The notes under the pieces are model-generated. The model did not search any database. It worked only from the letters and a program-made list of their open reading frames with translations, and had not been told where the DNA came from. From Roseivivax jejudonensis (GTDB lineage: Bacteria > Pseudomonadota > Alphaproteobacteria > Rhodobacterales > Rhodobacteraceae), in contig NZ_FWFK01000007.1 of assembly GCF_900172265.1 (NCBI RefSeq), positions 124,001-188,000 on the forward strand: a stretch of DNA of 64,000 nucleotides, read 5' to 3'. Within the stretch, counting starts at the first letter, position 1. Every line of letters begins with the position of its first letter. Made by a program: the position numbers and the translations under genes. This document shows positions 1 through 8,117 of this stretch, piece by piece.

Positions 1-19
1 AGCTGAGCATGATCTTCAT
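1..19 (-). CDS. 5' end of the next ABC-locus gene (partial)
   Basis: On the minus strand an ATG at 19-17 reads MKIMLS and leaves the window. A GGGAG ribosome binding site lies about 6 nt before it, and it begins 38 nt after the stop of the ABC ATPase, in the same direction. In polar amino-acid transport operons the gene next to the ATPase often encodes the periplasmic binding protein, and a signal peptide starting with M-K would fit. That identity is only an inference, because six codons are visible. Confidence 0.5.
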
Positions 20-56
20 CGAAGTCTCCCTGTGGTTGGTTTTTTGTGTGCGACGG

Positions 57-827
57 TCACGCCGCCTGTGTGGAACTGAGAAATCCGCGCAGCCGCTCGG
101 ACTTCGGCGCGCCGAAGAGCGTTTCGGGCGGGCCTTCTTCCTCGATCCGGCCATGATGCAGGAACACGACATGATGCGACACGTCGCGCGCCATCTTCAT
201 GTCGTGGGTCACGATCACCATCGTCCGGCCTTCCTCGCCGAGCGCCTTGATGACGCGCACCACCTCCTGCTCCAGCTCGGGGTCTAGGGCCGAGGTCGGC
301 TCGTCGAAAAGGATCGCCTCGGGCTCCATGCACAGCGCACGCGCGATCGCGGCGCGCTGCTGCTGGCCGCCCGACAGCTCGGCCGGATAGGCATCGCATT
401 TCGCGCCGATCCCGACCTTGTCGAGATAGGCGCGGGCGCGCTCCTCGGTCTCGGCCCGATCGCGCCCGAGCACGGTGACCGGGGCCTCCATCACGTTTTG
501 CAGGATGGTCATGTGGGCCCAGAGATTGAACTGCTGGAACACCATCGACAGGTTCGTGCGAATGCGGATCACCTGCTTGGGATCGGCCGGGCGCCGGTGG
601 TGGCCGCTGCCGCGCCACGCCACGGGCTCGCCCTTGAACAGGATCTCGCCCTGCTGGCTGTCCTCGAGAAGGTTGGCGCAGCGAAGGAGCGTCGACTTGC
701 CCGACCCGGACGAGCCGATGAGCGATACGACCTCGCCCCTTCGTGCGGTCAGGTCGATGCCTTTCAGCACCTCGAGCGAGCCGAAGCTCTTGTGCAGGTC
801 GCGGATGGCAATGACGGGATCGGACAC
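57..827 (-). CDS. Amino-acid ABC transporter ATP-binding protein (HisP/GlnQ type)
   Basis: This is the ATPase subunit that powers import of a polar or basic amino acid across the inner membrane. Walker A reads GSSGSGKSTLLR, the Q-loop VFQQFNLW, the signature LSGGQQQRAAIARALC and Walker B ILFDEPTSALDPE. The insert GHHRRPADPKQ before the Q-loop is of the kind seen in the HisP/OccP subfamily. The longest frame would begin with a TTG at 899, so I prefer the GTG at 827, which gives 256 residues, the normal family length. The substrate cannot be read from the ATPase. The next gene starts 38 nt downstream. Confidence 0.9.
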   Translation of the reverse strand: MSDPVIAIRDLHKSFGSLEVLKGIDLTARRGEVVSLIGSSGSGKSTLLRCANLLEDSQQGEILFKGEPVAWRGSGHHRRPADPKQVIRIRTNLSMVFQQFNLWAHMTILQNVMEAPVTVLGRDRAETEERARAYLDKVGIGAKCDAYPAELSGGQQQRAAIARALCMEPEAILFDEPTSALDPELEQEVVRVIKALGEEGRTMVIVTHDMKMARDVSHHVVFLHHGRIEEEGPPETLFGAPKSERLRGFLSSTQAA

Positions 828-981
828 GGGGGCTGGCAGGCACTCTCTGACGGTTTCGGCAGAGAATGGGGCGAATGATCCGGTCTTTGCAACGTGCAAT
901 CCGGGCGTTTTGCCCTCTCTGCGGGCAGGATGACGATGCGTCAGCCCGTTTCGCAGGCGGATCCGGCGGTCGCGGCCGCGT

Positions 982-1422
982 TCAGCGCCCGTCCGCGACC
1001 CGCTGCCGGGCCAGCGCGCTATCCCTGTCGGTGATGCCGAGGAGGTTCGACACGAGGCGCAGCAGCGAATCCTCTTCGGGATCGCGCACGCCGTCGGCCA
1101 GCACGACGGACCAGAGCGCCTCGATCACGCCCATGCGCTCTTCGTATGGGACCGCGTCCTTGATGGCGCGGGTGAAGCGGACGGTATCCGGCGCCTGCGA
1201 CTCCAGGTCCTCGGCCTCCGCGCGAAGCGCGCGGGCGTCCTCGGGCGCAAGCGCGTAGCGGGTTTCGGCGATGCGGCCGATCCGGTCGCGTTCCTCGGCG
1301 TCGTAGTCGCCGTCCGAGCGCGCGACGCGCACGAGGAGGGCGGTCAGCGCGAGGCGGGCGTCCGCGTCGGGCAGTTGTTCGGGCGTGGGCTCGGTGAGCC
1401 GTTTCAGGAGATCTCCGATCAT
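982..1422 (-). CDS. TerB-like (tellurite resistance TerB family) protein
   Basis: A 146-residue soluble, helical, acidic protein. The ATG at 1422 opens MIGDLLKRLTE. The stretch ALLVRVARSDGDYDAEERDRI, with a second ALWSVVLADGVRDPEEDSLL, is the duplicated acidic helical motif typical of the TerB fold, whose members bind divalent metal at the D/E clusters. The reading frame continues 56 codons upstream, but that part overlaps the preceding gene and looks like antisense-type composition. It follows another small helical gene by 49 nt. The cellular role of isolated TerB proteins is not settled; involvement in envelope or metal stress is a family-level inference. Confidence 0.75.
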   Translation of the reverse strand: MIGDLLKRLTEPTPEQLPDADARLALTALLVRVARSDGDYDAEERDRIGRIAETRYALAPEDARALRAEAEDLESQAPDTVRFTRAIKDAVPYEERMGVIEALWSVVLADGVRDPEEDSLLRLVSNLLGITDRDSALARQRVADGR

Positions 1423-1471
1423 GCCGGGCGATATAGGCCCGACTGTCGCGGCCGCCAATGCCGCGCGTCGC

Positions 1472-1867
1472 TCAGGCGTGGCCGACCGGCGCGACCGTTC
1501 CCTCTGGCACCCCGAAAGACCGTGCGAGCGCCGCAACGGCGCGCGGACAATCCCGCGCATCGTCCGCCACGCGCCACAGGCACTGGGCAAAGGCCGCGCG
1601 TTCTTCGGCCGGGACGTGACGCGCGACGAGGCTTTCGTAGTGCGGTGGCTCGGGCAGGTGGGCGGCGATTTCCTCGCAGGCGCGGCGCATTTCGGCGGCC
1701 TCTCGCCGGGTCAGGTCGTACCGCCGGGCAAGGGCGTCGTCGATGCGCGAAAACAGCCGCGTGTCGTCGAGCCGCACCGCCAGCGCGCCGAGGGCCAGGG
1801 GCGTGTCGGCCGGATCGAGCCAGGCCTGGTCGGGGCGCGACGCCCAGAAGATCAGTCGAATGGACAT
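1472..1867 (-). CDS. Hypothetical protein, possibly a diverged TerB-like paralogue
   Basis: A 131-residue protein starting MSIRLIFWAS at 1867, chosen because a GGAGG ribosome binding site sits 5 nt before that ATG; an upstream in-frame ATG seven codons earlier is less well placed. It is alpha-helical, and segments such as LARRYDLTRREAAEMRRAC and FAQCLWRVADDARDCPRAV resemble the repeat pattern of the TerB gene that follows 49 nt later, but without its acidic D/E clusters. The two are probably co-transcribed. I do not recognise a specific function. Confidence 0.6.
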   Translation of the reverse strand: MSIRLIFWASRPDQAWLDPADTPLALGALAVRLDDTRLFSRIDDALARRYDLTRREAAEMRRACEEIAAHLPEPPHYESLVARHVPAEERAAFAQCLWRVADDARDCPRAVAALARSFGVPEGTVAPVGHA

Positions 1868-1949
1868 CGGCACCTCCCCGGGCCCCACGCCCTCGCAGGC
1901 CGGCGGCCCGTCGGCATCGCAAGAGGGTGACCCGGGGGCAGGCGTTTGT

Positions 1950-2738
1950 CTAGCCTCCAGATGCGGTCGCCACCGCGCGCGCGACGTCCTTGGCGGCCTC
2001 CGCGAGGCCGTAGGGCGGGTTCACGACGAACAGGCCCGAGCCCTCCATGCGGTGGCCGGGCCGGACCGGCGGAAAGCGGACCTCGTGGCGCAGTGCATCG
2101 GGCAGCGCCGACTCGAGCGTCCGAAGCATCGGTCGGTGCGGTTGTTCCGACAGGATCGGATACCACAGCACGAGCACGCCCACGTTCCACTTCCTGTGCA
2201 ATTGCAGGAGCGCCTTCGGGATGTCGTCGTAGTCGCGCTTCACCTCCCACGACGGATCGCAGAGCAGGAGCCCGCGCCGCGGCGTCGGCGGGCACAGACT
2301 CTGCGCCATCGCGATGCCGTCCTGCCGGTGTACGTGGATGCGGCCGTCGCCCGCCATCGTCTCGGCCAGCGCCGCGTGCTCGGCCGGATGCAGCTCCGCC
2401 AGGTGCAGCGTGTCCTCCGGCCGCAGGAGCTGCGCCGCCAGCAGCGGCGAGCCGGGATAGGCGGTGGACCCGTGCGCCGCACGGACCGCCGCGAGTGCGC
2501 GACTGTAGGGATGCTCCGGCGCGAACTGCGCCGCCGCGCGGCCGATCCCGGCCGCCGCCTCGCCCGTCTTCGTCGCTTCGGCGCCCGAAAGGTCGTAGCG
2601 GCCCCGCCCGGCATGCGTCTCGAGATAGCTCAGCGGCTTGTCCTTGCGCGTCAGGTAGCCGAGCATCCAGCCGAGCAGGGCGTGCTTGTGCACGTCGGCG
2701 AGGTTCCCGGCGTGGTAGGCGTGCTGGTAGGACAGCAT
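1950..2738 (-). CDS. rlmJ: 23S rRNA m6A2030 methyltransferase RlmJ
   Basis: RlmJ uses S-adenosylmethionine to methylate N6 of A2030 in 23S rRNA. The 262-residue frame opens with the family's hallmark MLSYQHAYHAGNLADVHKH and shows ETHAGRGRYDL in the SAM-binding region. The catalytic motif, usually DPPYE, reads DPSWE here. Near the end comes GSGLFVVNPPYGL. Its ATG shares one base with the cutA stop (TGATG), so translation is coupled. It is the last gene of the DUF2306-cutA-rlmJ operon. Length is slightly under the E. coli enzyme, but all core blocks are present. Confidence 0.92.
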   Translation of the reverse strand: MLSYQHAYHAGNLADVHKHALLGWMLGYLTRKDKPLSYLETHAGRGRYDLSGAEATKTGEAAAGIGRAAAQFAPEHPYSRALAAVRAAHGSTAYPGSPLLAAQLLRPEDTLHLAELHPAEHAALAETMAGDGRIHVHRQDGIAMAQSLCPPTPRRGLLLCDPSWEVKRDYDDIPKALLQLHRKWNVGVLVLWYPILSEQPHRPMLRTLESALPDALRHEVRFPPVRPGHRMEGSGLFVVNPPYGLAEAAKDVARAVATASGG

Positions 2739-3049
2739 CAGGTGACCGTCTCCGCGATCCAGCCGAGATAGCCGTCGGCCCCGGCGACGATCTCGTGCGC
2801 CCAGAGCGCCGGCTCGTCGTAGGGATGCGCCTCGAGGATCAGCGCGGCCAGAGCGTCGTATCCCGCCCGCGTGGTCTTGAAGAGCAGGCGCCACTCGCGG
2901 TCCTCCTGCACCCCCTCCCACTCGTAGACCGACGCGATTTCGGTGATCTGGACGCAGGCCGCGCGCTGTTCCGTCACGGCCCGGCGGGCGAGGGCGCGCG
3001 CCGCCTCGGCGCTGTCGATGGTGGTGAAGACGGCGAGCGTGCCGGTCAT
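2738..3049 (-). CDS. cutA: Divalent-cation tolerance protein CutA
   Basis: A 103-residue trimeric CutA1-type protein. The diagnostic blocks are AACVQITEIASVYEWEGVQ and LLFKTTRAGYDALAALILEAHPYDEPALWA. The family has been linked to copper tolerance in E. coli and to signalling-like PII folds, but its biochemical role is unresolved. The ATG overlaps the stop of the upstream DUF2306 gene (ATGA), and its own stop overlaps the rlmJ start, so all three genes form one tightly coupled unit. Confidence 0.92.
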   Translation of the reverse strand: MTGTLAVFTTIDSAEAARALARRAVTEQRAACVQITEIASVYEWEGVQEDREWRLLFKTTRAGYDALAALILEAHPYDEPALWAHEIVAGADGYLGWIAETVT

Positions 3050-3678
3050 GTGCGCTCCTGTCTGAGCCAGAGTTCGAGAAGAACGAGATAGGGCAGGTAG
3101 AAGCCCGTGAAGTTGAACAGGTCGAAGGGCCCGGTGAACGCCTCGGTCGATCCCGCGCCCCCGGTCGCCGCATACCAGACCCAGTAATGCAGGCGATAGA
3201 GGAACGACCCCAGCGCCAGGACCGTCAGGCGCAGCGCCCAGGCGCGGTGCCGCGCGCGGTCCTTGTCGAGCGCGTGGTACGCAGTGTTCGCCGCCGCGAG
3301 CAGCAGAAGCGCGCCGTAAAGCGCGAAGCCCGCCGACATCAGCGGCCCGCCGATCGTGCCCTTGAGCGCGATGTAGAGCAGGCCGAACACCCCGGTGAGC
3401 GCGGCGGCGGAGAGCGTGACGTAGCCGAGGACGCGGTGAACGCGCGGGTCCCGCCGCCGCGTGACCGGCAGGAGCTGCACCGGCGCCAGCAGCGTCACCA
3501 GCGCGCCCGCCACCATGTGCCCGAAGATCAGCACGTTCGGCAGCGGCGTCGTGAAGAACCGGGTCTCGCCCGACAGGTCCGCCGTCAGCCCCCGCAGCCC
3601 GAACCCGCCGGAATAGAGAATGAACGGCAGGCTCAGAAGCAGCGCGGCAAGGATCGCAAAGGAGGCGCGGCTGGGCAT
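3046..3678 (-). CDS. DUF2306-type integral membrane protein
   Basis: A 210-residue polytopic membrane protein with about six or seven hydrophobic segments. The pattern VLIFGHMVAGALVTLLAPVQ, then RVHRVLGYV, then HRAWALRLTVLALGSFLYRL, with conserved histidines facing the membrane, is that of the DUF2306 family, whose function is unknown. I placed the start at the ATG at 3678 because the longer frame begins with a TTG. The stop overlaps cutA by 4 nt. It is the first gene of this operon. Confidence 0.75.
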   Translation of the reverse strand: MPSRASFAILAALLLSLPFILYSGGFGLRGLTADLSGETRFFTTPLPNVLIFGHMVAGALVTLLAPVQLLPVTRRRDPRVHRVLGYVTLSAAALTGVFGLLYIALKGTIGGPLMSAGFALYGALLLLAAANTAYHALDKDRARHRAWALRLTVLALGSFLYRLHYWVWYAATGGAGSTEAFTGPFDLFNFTGFYLPYLVLLELWLRQERT

Positions 3679-3951
3679 GAGGCAGAGAATGCGGCGGGGC
3701 AGGGCGCCCGGCAAGCGTCACGCCGCCGCACACTCTCCGCCTACGTCACCGCCGGGCGCGGTGCCCAAGCGCGGAATCAGGGGCGAAGCCCGCCGCGCCA
3801 GCGCCGACCCGCCCCCCGGGGCGGCGCTTTGGTTGGGCCTGGTGGAGCCTCTGAGGTCTTTCGGATGTGGCCGGGATGAAGCGCACCCGCGCGGAGCGGT
3901 GCAACGCCTCCCCGCGGGTCGGCGCTGGCGCGGCTCGATTAGAGCTTCGAA

Positions 3952-4542
3952 TTATCGAAATTTGTTCAAGAGTTTCGGGTGAGCTTCTTCCACCCATTGA
4001 ACAAAGTGCCCATCGTCCGCATTCAGCTTTCTTTCCTTGCACCAATGGAGGAAGCGCATCCTCAAAGCAAATGAGTCTTCGTAGCCAATAGTTCTGGCTT
4101 GACCCTCCACATAACCACGCAAAAGCAAGCCAAATTGGTCTATAGTTTGACAATTACTCATTGTTCGGAATGTATTCAGCTGACGGAAATTGCCTCGTGC
4201 CGTGTATGGGTGTCGGCCAAGTAGTAGAAAAGTAAGCCGAAAAAGACCCGATATCAGCGCGCAATGAATGTCGTCCTTGCGTTTTGCAACCTCCAGCTTT
4301 TGCCGCATGCTGGAAACTTGAAAAAGAATGTCATCACGATGTTTCTGATCAATTGAACCTATGCATCGTGGAATTGAATGTTCCAAAACTCTAAGCGTGC
4401 GGAGATACATTTTCCTCCAGAATGAAATCTCAGTATAGTCGGCAGAATGCCAATACGTATCTCCAAATAGGCTTGTTGCGAAATGTTCGAGCGCTATTGA
4501 ATTTTTAGCCCTCAAGTGTTTCTGTTCATCTTCTTGTCGCAT
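3952..4542 (-). CDS. AT-rich orphan gene next to pyrG, unknown function
   Basis: A 196-codon frame with markedly lower G+C (near 45 percent by eye) than every neighbour. The product is basic and soluble-looking, with scattered aromatic residues (FWRKMYLRTLRVLEHSI, FALRMRFLHWCKERK). I recognise no family. There is no Shine-Dalgarno before the ATG; the frame stays open upstream across the 17-nt gap into the end of pyrG (reading [13 protein letters not shown]), so this may be the 3' part of a longer, truncated gene. The composition and lack of a proper start suggest acquisition by transfer and possible decay. It could be a pseudogene. Confidence 0.55.
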   Translation of the reverse strand: MRQEDEQKHLRAKNSIALEHFATSLFGDTYWHSADYTEISFWRKMYLRTLRVLEHSIPRCIGSIDQKHRDDILFQVSSMRQKLEVAKRKDDIHCALISGLFRLTFLLLGRHPYTARGNFRQLNTFRTMSNCQTIDQFGLLLRGYVEGQARTIGYEDSFALRMRFLHWCKERKLNADDGHFVQWVEEAHPKLLNKFR

Positions 4543-4543
4543 T

Positions 4544-4556
4544 AATGGGTCCCATT
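4544..4556. repeat. 13-bp perfect inverted repeat between pyrG and the AT-rich orphan
   Basis: The sequence AATGGGTCCCATT is a perfect palindrome with a one-base centre. It fills the 17-nt gap between the pyrG stop and the start of the AT-rich orphan, exactly at the point where base composition changes. It might mark a recombination junction. It is too short to call an attachment site. Confidence 0.45.
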
Positions 4557-4559
4557 GGT

Positions 4560-6203
4560 CTACACCAACCGTGACACTTCCTTCGCCGCACGCACAAAAT
4601 CCCGGAACAGCGGATGCGGGTCAAAGGGCTTCGACTTCAGTTCGGGATGGAACTGGACGCCGATGAACCACGGATGGTCCGACCACTCGACGATCTCGGG
4701 CAGGCGCCCGTCGGGCGACATGCCCGAAAAGCACAGGCCCCCGGCCTCGAGCGCCTTGCGATACTGGATGTCGACCTCGTAGCGGTGGCGGTGGCGCTCG
4801 TCGATGGCGAGCGCACCGTAGACCTCGGCCACGCGGGACCCCTCGCTCAGCACCGCGTCGTAGGCGCCGAGGCGCATCGTGCCGCCCTTGTCGTCGTCGG
4901 GGCGCCGGTTGACCTTCTCGTTGCCCTGCACCCATTCCTTGAGGTGATAGACCACCGGCTCGAAGCGCTTCTGGCCGCTCTCGTGGTCGAACTCCTCGGA
5001 TCCCGCACGCGCCACGCCGGCGACGTTGCGGGCCGCCTCGATCACCGCCATCTGCATCCCGAGGCAGATGCCGAGATACGGCACCTTGTGCTCGCGCGCG
5101 AATTGCGCCGCCTTGATCTTGCCCTCGGTGCCGCGCTCGCCGAAACCGCCGGGCACGAGGATCGCGTGGAAGCCGGACAGGTGGGGCGCCGGGTCCTCGC
5201 GCTCGAAGATCTCGGCATCGACCCATTCCACGTTGACCTTCACGCGGTTGTAGAGCCCGCCATGCGTCAGCGCCTCGGCGATGGACTTGTAGGCGTCCTC
5301 GAGCTGCGTGTACTTGCCGACGATCGCGACGTTGACCTCGCCCTCCGGGTTGTGGATGCGGTCCGACACGTCCTCCCATCGCGACAGATCCGGCCGCGGC
5401 GCGGGCGAGATCTGGAACGCGTCGAGCACGGCCTGGTCGAGCCCCTCGCGATGGTAGGTGAGCGGCGCGTCGTAGATCGACGACAGGTCCTGCGCCGCGA
5501 TGACGCTCTCGGGGCGCACGTTGCAGAACAGCGCGAGCTTCTCGCGTTCCTTCTGCGGGATCGGCCCCTCGGACCGGCAGACGAGGATGTCCGGCGCGAG
5601 CCCGATGGAGCGGAGTTCCTTCACCGAGTGTTGCGTCGGCTTCGTCTTCAGCTCGCCCGAGGCCTTGATGTAGGGCAGCAGCGTGAGGTGCATGAAGATG
5701 CACTGGCCGCGCGGCTTTTCCTGGCTGAACTGGCGGATCGCCTCGAAGAACGGCAGGCCCTCGATGTCGCCGACGGTGCCGCCGATCTCGCAGAGCATGA
5801 AATCGACCTCGTCCTCGCCGATCGAGATGAAATCCTTGATCTCGTTCGTGACGTGGGGAATGACCTGGATCGTCTTGCCGAGATAGTCGCCCCGGCGCTC
5901 CTTCTCGAGCACGTTGGTGTAGATCCGCCCGGACGAGATCGAGTCGGTCTTGCGCGCGGGCACGCCGGTGAACCGTTCGTAATGGCCGAGGTCCAGGTCG
6001 GTCTCCGCCCCGTCATCGGTCACGAAAACCTCGCCGTGCTCGAAGGGCGACATCGTGCCCGGATCGACGTTGAGATAGGGGTCGAGCTTGCGCAGCCGGA
6101 CGGAGAACCCGCGCGCCTGCAGCAGCGCCCCGAGCGCGGCCGAGGCCAGCCCCTTGCCGAGCGACGAGACCACACCGCCGGTGATGAATATGAAGCGTGC
6201 CAT
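4560..6203 (-). CDS. pyrG: CTP synthase
   Basis: CTP synthase converts UTP to CTP with glutamine as nitrogen donor. The 547-residue protein begins [18 protein letters not shown], the P-loop-like synthetase start, and contains [12 protein letters not shown] in the amidoligase half. The class I glutamine amidotransferase half carries GICLGMQ with the nucleophilic cysteine, and GVQFHPEL with the catalytic His/Glu. I chose the ATG at 6203 because it matches the family's N-terminus; the frame runs 50 codons further upstream without homology. A 204-nt gap separates it from secG upstream. Confidence 0.97.
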   Translation of the reverse strand: MARFIFITGGVVSSLGKGLASAALGALLQARGFSVRLRKLDPYLNVDPGTMSPFEHGEVFVTDDGAETDLDLGHYERFTGVPARKTDSISSGRIYTNVLEKERRGDYLGKTIQVIPHVTNEIKDFISIGEDEVDFMLCEIGGTVGDIEGLPFFEAIRQFSQEKPRGQCIFMHLTLLPYIKASGELKTKPTQHSVKELRSIGLAPDILVCRSEGPIPQKEREKLALFCNVRPESVIAAQDLSSIYDAPLTYHREGLDQAVLDAFQISPAPRPDLSRWEDVSDRIHNPEGEVNVAIVGKYTQLEDAYKSIAEALTHGGLYNRVKVNVEWVDAEIFEREDPAPHLSGFHAILVPGGFGERGTEGKIKAAQFAREHKVPYLGICLGMQMAVIEAARNVAGVARAGSEEFDHESGQKRFEPVVYHLKEWVQGNEKVNRRPDDDKGGTMRLGAYDAVLSEGSRVAEVYGALAIDERHRHRYEVDIQYRKALEAGGLCFSGMSPDGRLPEIVEWSDHPWFIGVQFHPELKSKPFDPHPLFRDFVRAAKEVSRLV

Positions 6204-6407
6204 GTGCCCGAGGCCCCCGTGATCGTGCGTGTCGGGTCCGCGTCTGCGCGCCGGACCCGTCTGCCTGTTCATGCTCCCGCGGGCCCGAAGGACCGCAGCA
6301 TCACGGGATTTAAGGAATAGCGGATTCGCGCCGGCATGGCAATACGACCGCAAGATGCTGTTGCGTCAGCGCGACGATCCCGCAACGTGTGGTGGTGCTG
6401 ACGGTCC

Positions 6408-6797
6408 TTAGTCCGCCCGCGGGACGAGCGGAGCGCCATCGTCCTCGCCACCTTCTCCGGCCGCCGGCGGCGGCAGGAGCCCGTCGATGTCGATGTCGTC
6501 TCCGGCGCCGTCGTCCGCGGCGCCCGCCCCGGCGCTCTCGCCGGTCAGACGGTCCATGATCGAGCTGCCCGAGGTATCGGCCGCGGCAAGGATCGTGAGC
6601 ACAAGCGACGTGCAGATGAACGCCGTGGCGAGGATCCAGGTCAGCTTGCCAAGCGCCGTCGCCGCGCCGCGTGCGCTCATCGCGCCGCCACCGCCGCCGC
6701 CCATGCCGAGACCGCCGCCTTCGGAGCGCTGCATCAGCACCACGCCGATCAGCGAAAGCGCGAGCAGCAGGTGGACGATCAGGATGACATTTTCCAT
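6408..6797 (-). CDS. secG: Preprotein translocase subunit SecG
   Basis: SecG is the small non-essential partner of SecYE in protein export. Two membrane segments are visible (about residues 3-22 and 52-72), separated by the conserved loop LMQRSEGGGLGMGGG. After that comes a long acidic, Gly/Ala/Pro-rich tail to residue 129, a common feature in alphaproteobacterial SecG. The secG-pyrG order on one strand is a familiar alphaproteobacterial arrangement. No single -35/-10 pair stands out upstream. Confidence 0.93.
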   Translation of the reverse strand: MENVILIVHLLLALSLIGVVLMQRSEGGGLGMGGGGGGAMSARGAATALGKLTWILATAFICTSLVLTILAAADTSGSSIMDRLTGESAGAGAADDGAGDDIDIDGLLPPPAAGEGGEDDGAPLVPRAD

Positions 6798-6887
6798 GAC
6801 GGGCGGCCTCTCGGAATGCTGGCCGGTGTCTAGGGAAATTTGTCGCGGGCCGCAAGCCGCGTGCGCAGCGCGACGCGGTGCGTGGCG

Positions 6888-7115
6888 TCAGGCGTCGCGC
6901 GTGCCCCGGCCGCCGGGCAGGCGTCCCCAGGAGATATGCGCCCAGAGGCGTTCGTACAGGACGTAGGTCACGAGCCCGAGGCCGGCCGATGCCAGCGCGA
7001 GCGTGCCGCCGGCCCCGACGGAGCCGGTGACGAGAACGCCCAGCAGGGTCATCACCACGACCCCCACCAGCTGCCAGCCGATCGCCTTGACCCACGTGCG
7101 TGCCCGCGTCTCCAT
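6888..7115 (-). CDS. DUF2061 small membrane protein
   Basis: A 75-residue protein with two hydrophobic segments: WQLVGVVVMTLLGVLVTG and the region around LALASAGLGLVTYVLYE. It ends in LWAHISWGR, the usual close of DUF2061 proteins. A strong AGGAGG lies 6 nt before the ATG at 7115, which fixes the start; the frame continues upstream antisense to the regulator gene and is ignored. The function of the family is unknown. It is transcribed divergently from the XRE-type regulator, with 109 nt between the two starts. Confidence 0.8.
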   Translation of the reverse strand: METRARTWVKAIGWQLVGVVVMTLLGVLVTGSVGAGGTLALASAGLGLVTYVLYERLWAHISWGRLPGGRGTRDA

Positions 7116-7125
7116 GTCGTCCTCC

Positions 7126-7196
7126 TGTTGTCCGGTGTTCGACAACACGGGTACCGAAGCGCGCCGACGTGGTGTATTCCCAATTTGGTGGCCAAA
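7126..7196. promoter_or_regulatory. Divergent regulatory region with two inverted repeats
   Basis: Between the DUF2061 gene and the XRE-type regulator are two inverted repeats: TGTTGTC at 7126-7132 facing GACAACA at 7141-7147, and TTTGG at 7184-7188 facing CCAAA at 7192-7196. Regulators of this class commonly bind such sites next to their own gene, so these are candidate operators. No binding evidence can be drawn from sequence alone. Confidence 0.4.
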
Positions 7197-7224
7197 AACC
7201 AGCGGATGTTTTGGAAACGGAACA

Positions 7225-8082
7225 ATGATTACCATCACGGACAAGCGGCACCGGGCAGAGCTGTTTCGCGAACGCCTGGACACCGCGATGGCGCACGCCC
7301 AGAGCAATCGCAGCGTGCTTGCGCGGGCGGTGGGGGTGAACCGCTCGACCGTCTCGCAGTTGCTCGATGCGGCCGGGGATCGCCTGCCCAACGCGCACCT
7401 CGCCGCGGAATGCGCCCGGGCCCTCGGCGTCAGCACGGACTGGCTTCTCGGCTTGACCGACCGACCCGAACGCCCCGGGGACGTGGTCGATGCCGCGGTG
7501 CAGCTGACCCAGGCCGAGCGGACGGCCTCGGACGATCAGCTGCTCGAGTGGCACCGGGAAGCGGCAGGCTACAAGATCCGCCATGTCCCGGCGACCCTGC
7601 CCGATCTCCTGAAGACCGAGGCCGTGATGCGCTGGGAATACGCGGCGTTCCTCGGCAAGACGCCGGATCAGGCGATCCGCGCGATGCAGGACCGTTCGGA
7701 GCTCCTGTCTCAGGGGCTGTCGGACTACGAGATCGCGGTTCCCGCGCACGAGCTGGACGCGCTGGCGGCGGGCGAGGGGTATTATCGCGGGCTCGGGCGC
7801 GCGGCGCGCGCCGAGCAGATCGCGCGGCTGGCCGAGACCTGCGAAGAGTTCTACCCGGCGCTGCGGGTCTTCGTCTTCGACGCGCGGCGCGTGTTCAGCG
7901 CGCCGATCACGCTCTTCGGTCCGCTGATCGGCGTGATCTATGTCGGCCGCTTTTATCTCGCGTTCCGCGAAAGCAGCCGCATCCGGTCGCTGACCCGGCA
8001 TTTCGACGGCCTGATCCGCGAAGCGTCGGTCGATGCGCGCGACGCCGCCGCCTACCTTCGCGGCCTGACCGTCACGGGCTGA
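7225..8082 (+). CDS. XRE-family helix-turn-helix regulator with a long C-terminal domain
   Basis: A 285-residue transcription factor. Residues about 15-75 form a Cro/C1-type helix-turn-helix (SVLARAVGVNRSTVSQLLDA then ECARALGVSTDWLLGL). The remaining 200 residues are a ligand- or partner-binding-type domain I cannot name. Its layout (a LLKTEAVMRWEYA-like segment, RSELLSQGLSDYEIAVPAHELDAL, then a strand-rich end) is loosely reminiscent of the DUF5753 domain of actinobacterial regulators. The ATG at 7225 is the first start that follows the intergenic region. Its targets are unknown; the divergent DUF2061 gene is the natural candidate. Confidence 0.75.
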   Translation: MITITDKRHRAELFRERLDTAMAHAQSNRSVLARAVGVNRSTVSQLLDAAGDRLPNAHLAAECARALGVSTDWLLGLTDRPERPGDVVDAAVQLTQAERTASDDQLLEWHREAAGYKIRHVPATLPDLLKTEAVMRWEYAAFLGKTPDQAIRAMQDRSELLSQGLSDYEIAVPAHELDALAAGEGYYRGLGRAARAEQIARLAETCEEFYPALRVFVFDARRVFSAPITLFGPLIGVIYVGRFYLAFRESSRIRSLTRHFDGLIREASVDARDAAAYLRGLTVTG

Positions 8083-8117
8083 CCGGGGGCGCGGGCGGCC
8101 GCGCCCCCGGCCTTTTT
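8083..8117. terminator. Bidirectional-position rho-independent terminator
   Basis: An 11-bp perfect stem (CCGGGGGCGCG with CGCGCCCCCGG) around a 6-nt loop is followed by CCTTTTT. It starts right after the regulator's stop codon and reaches the porin's stop codon, so it ends transcription of the plus-strand regulator and lies between two convergent genes. Confidence 0.88.

Noticed and set aside
528-540. GAAC...GAAC pair inside the ABC ATPase gene as a LexA site
   Set aside because: The spacing is 5 nt, not 7, and it is inside a coding region.
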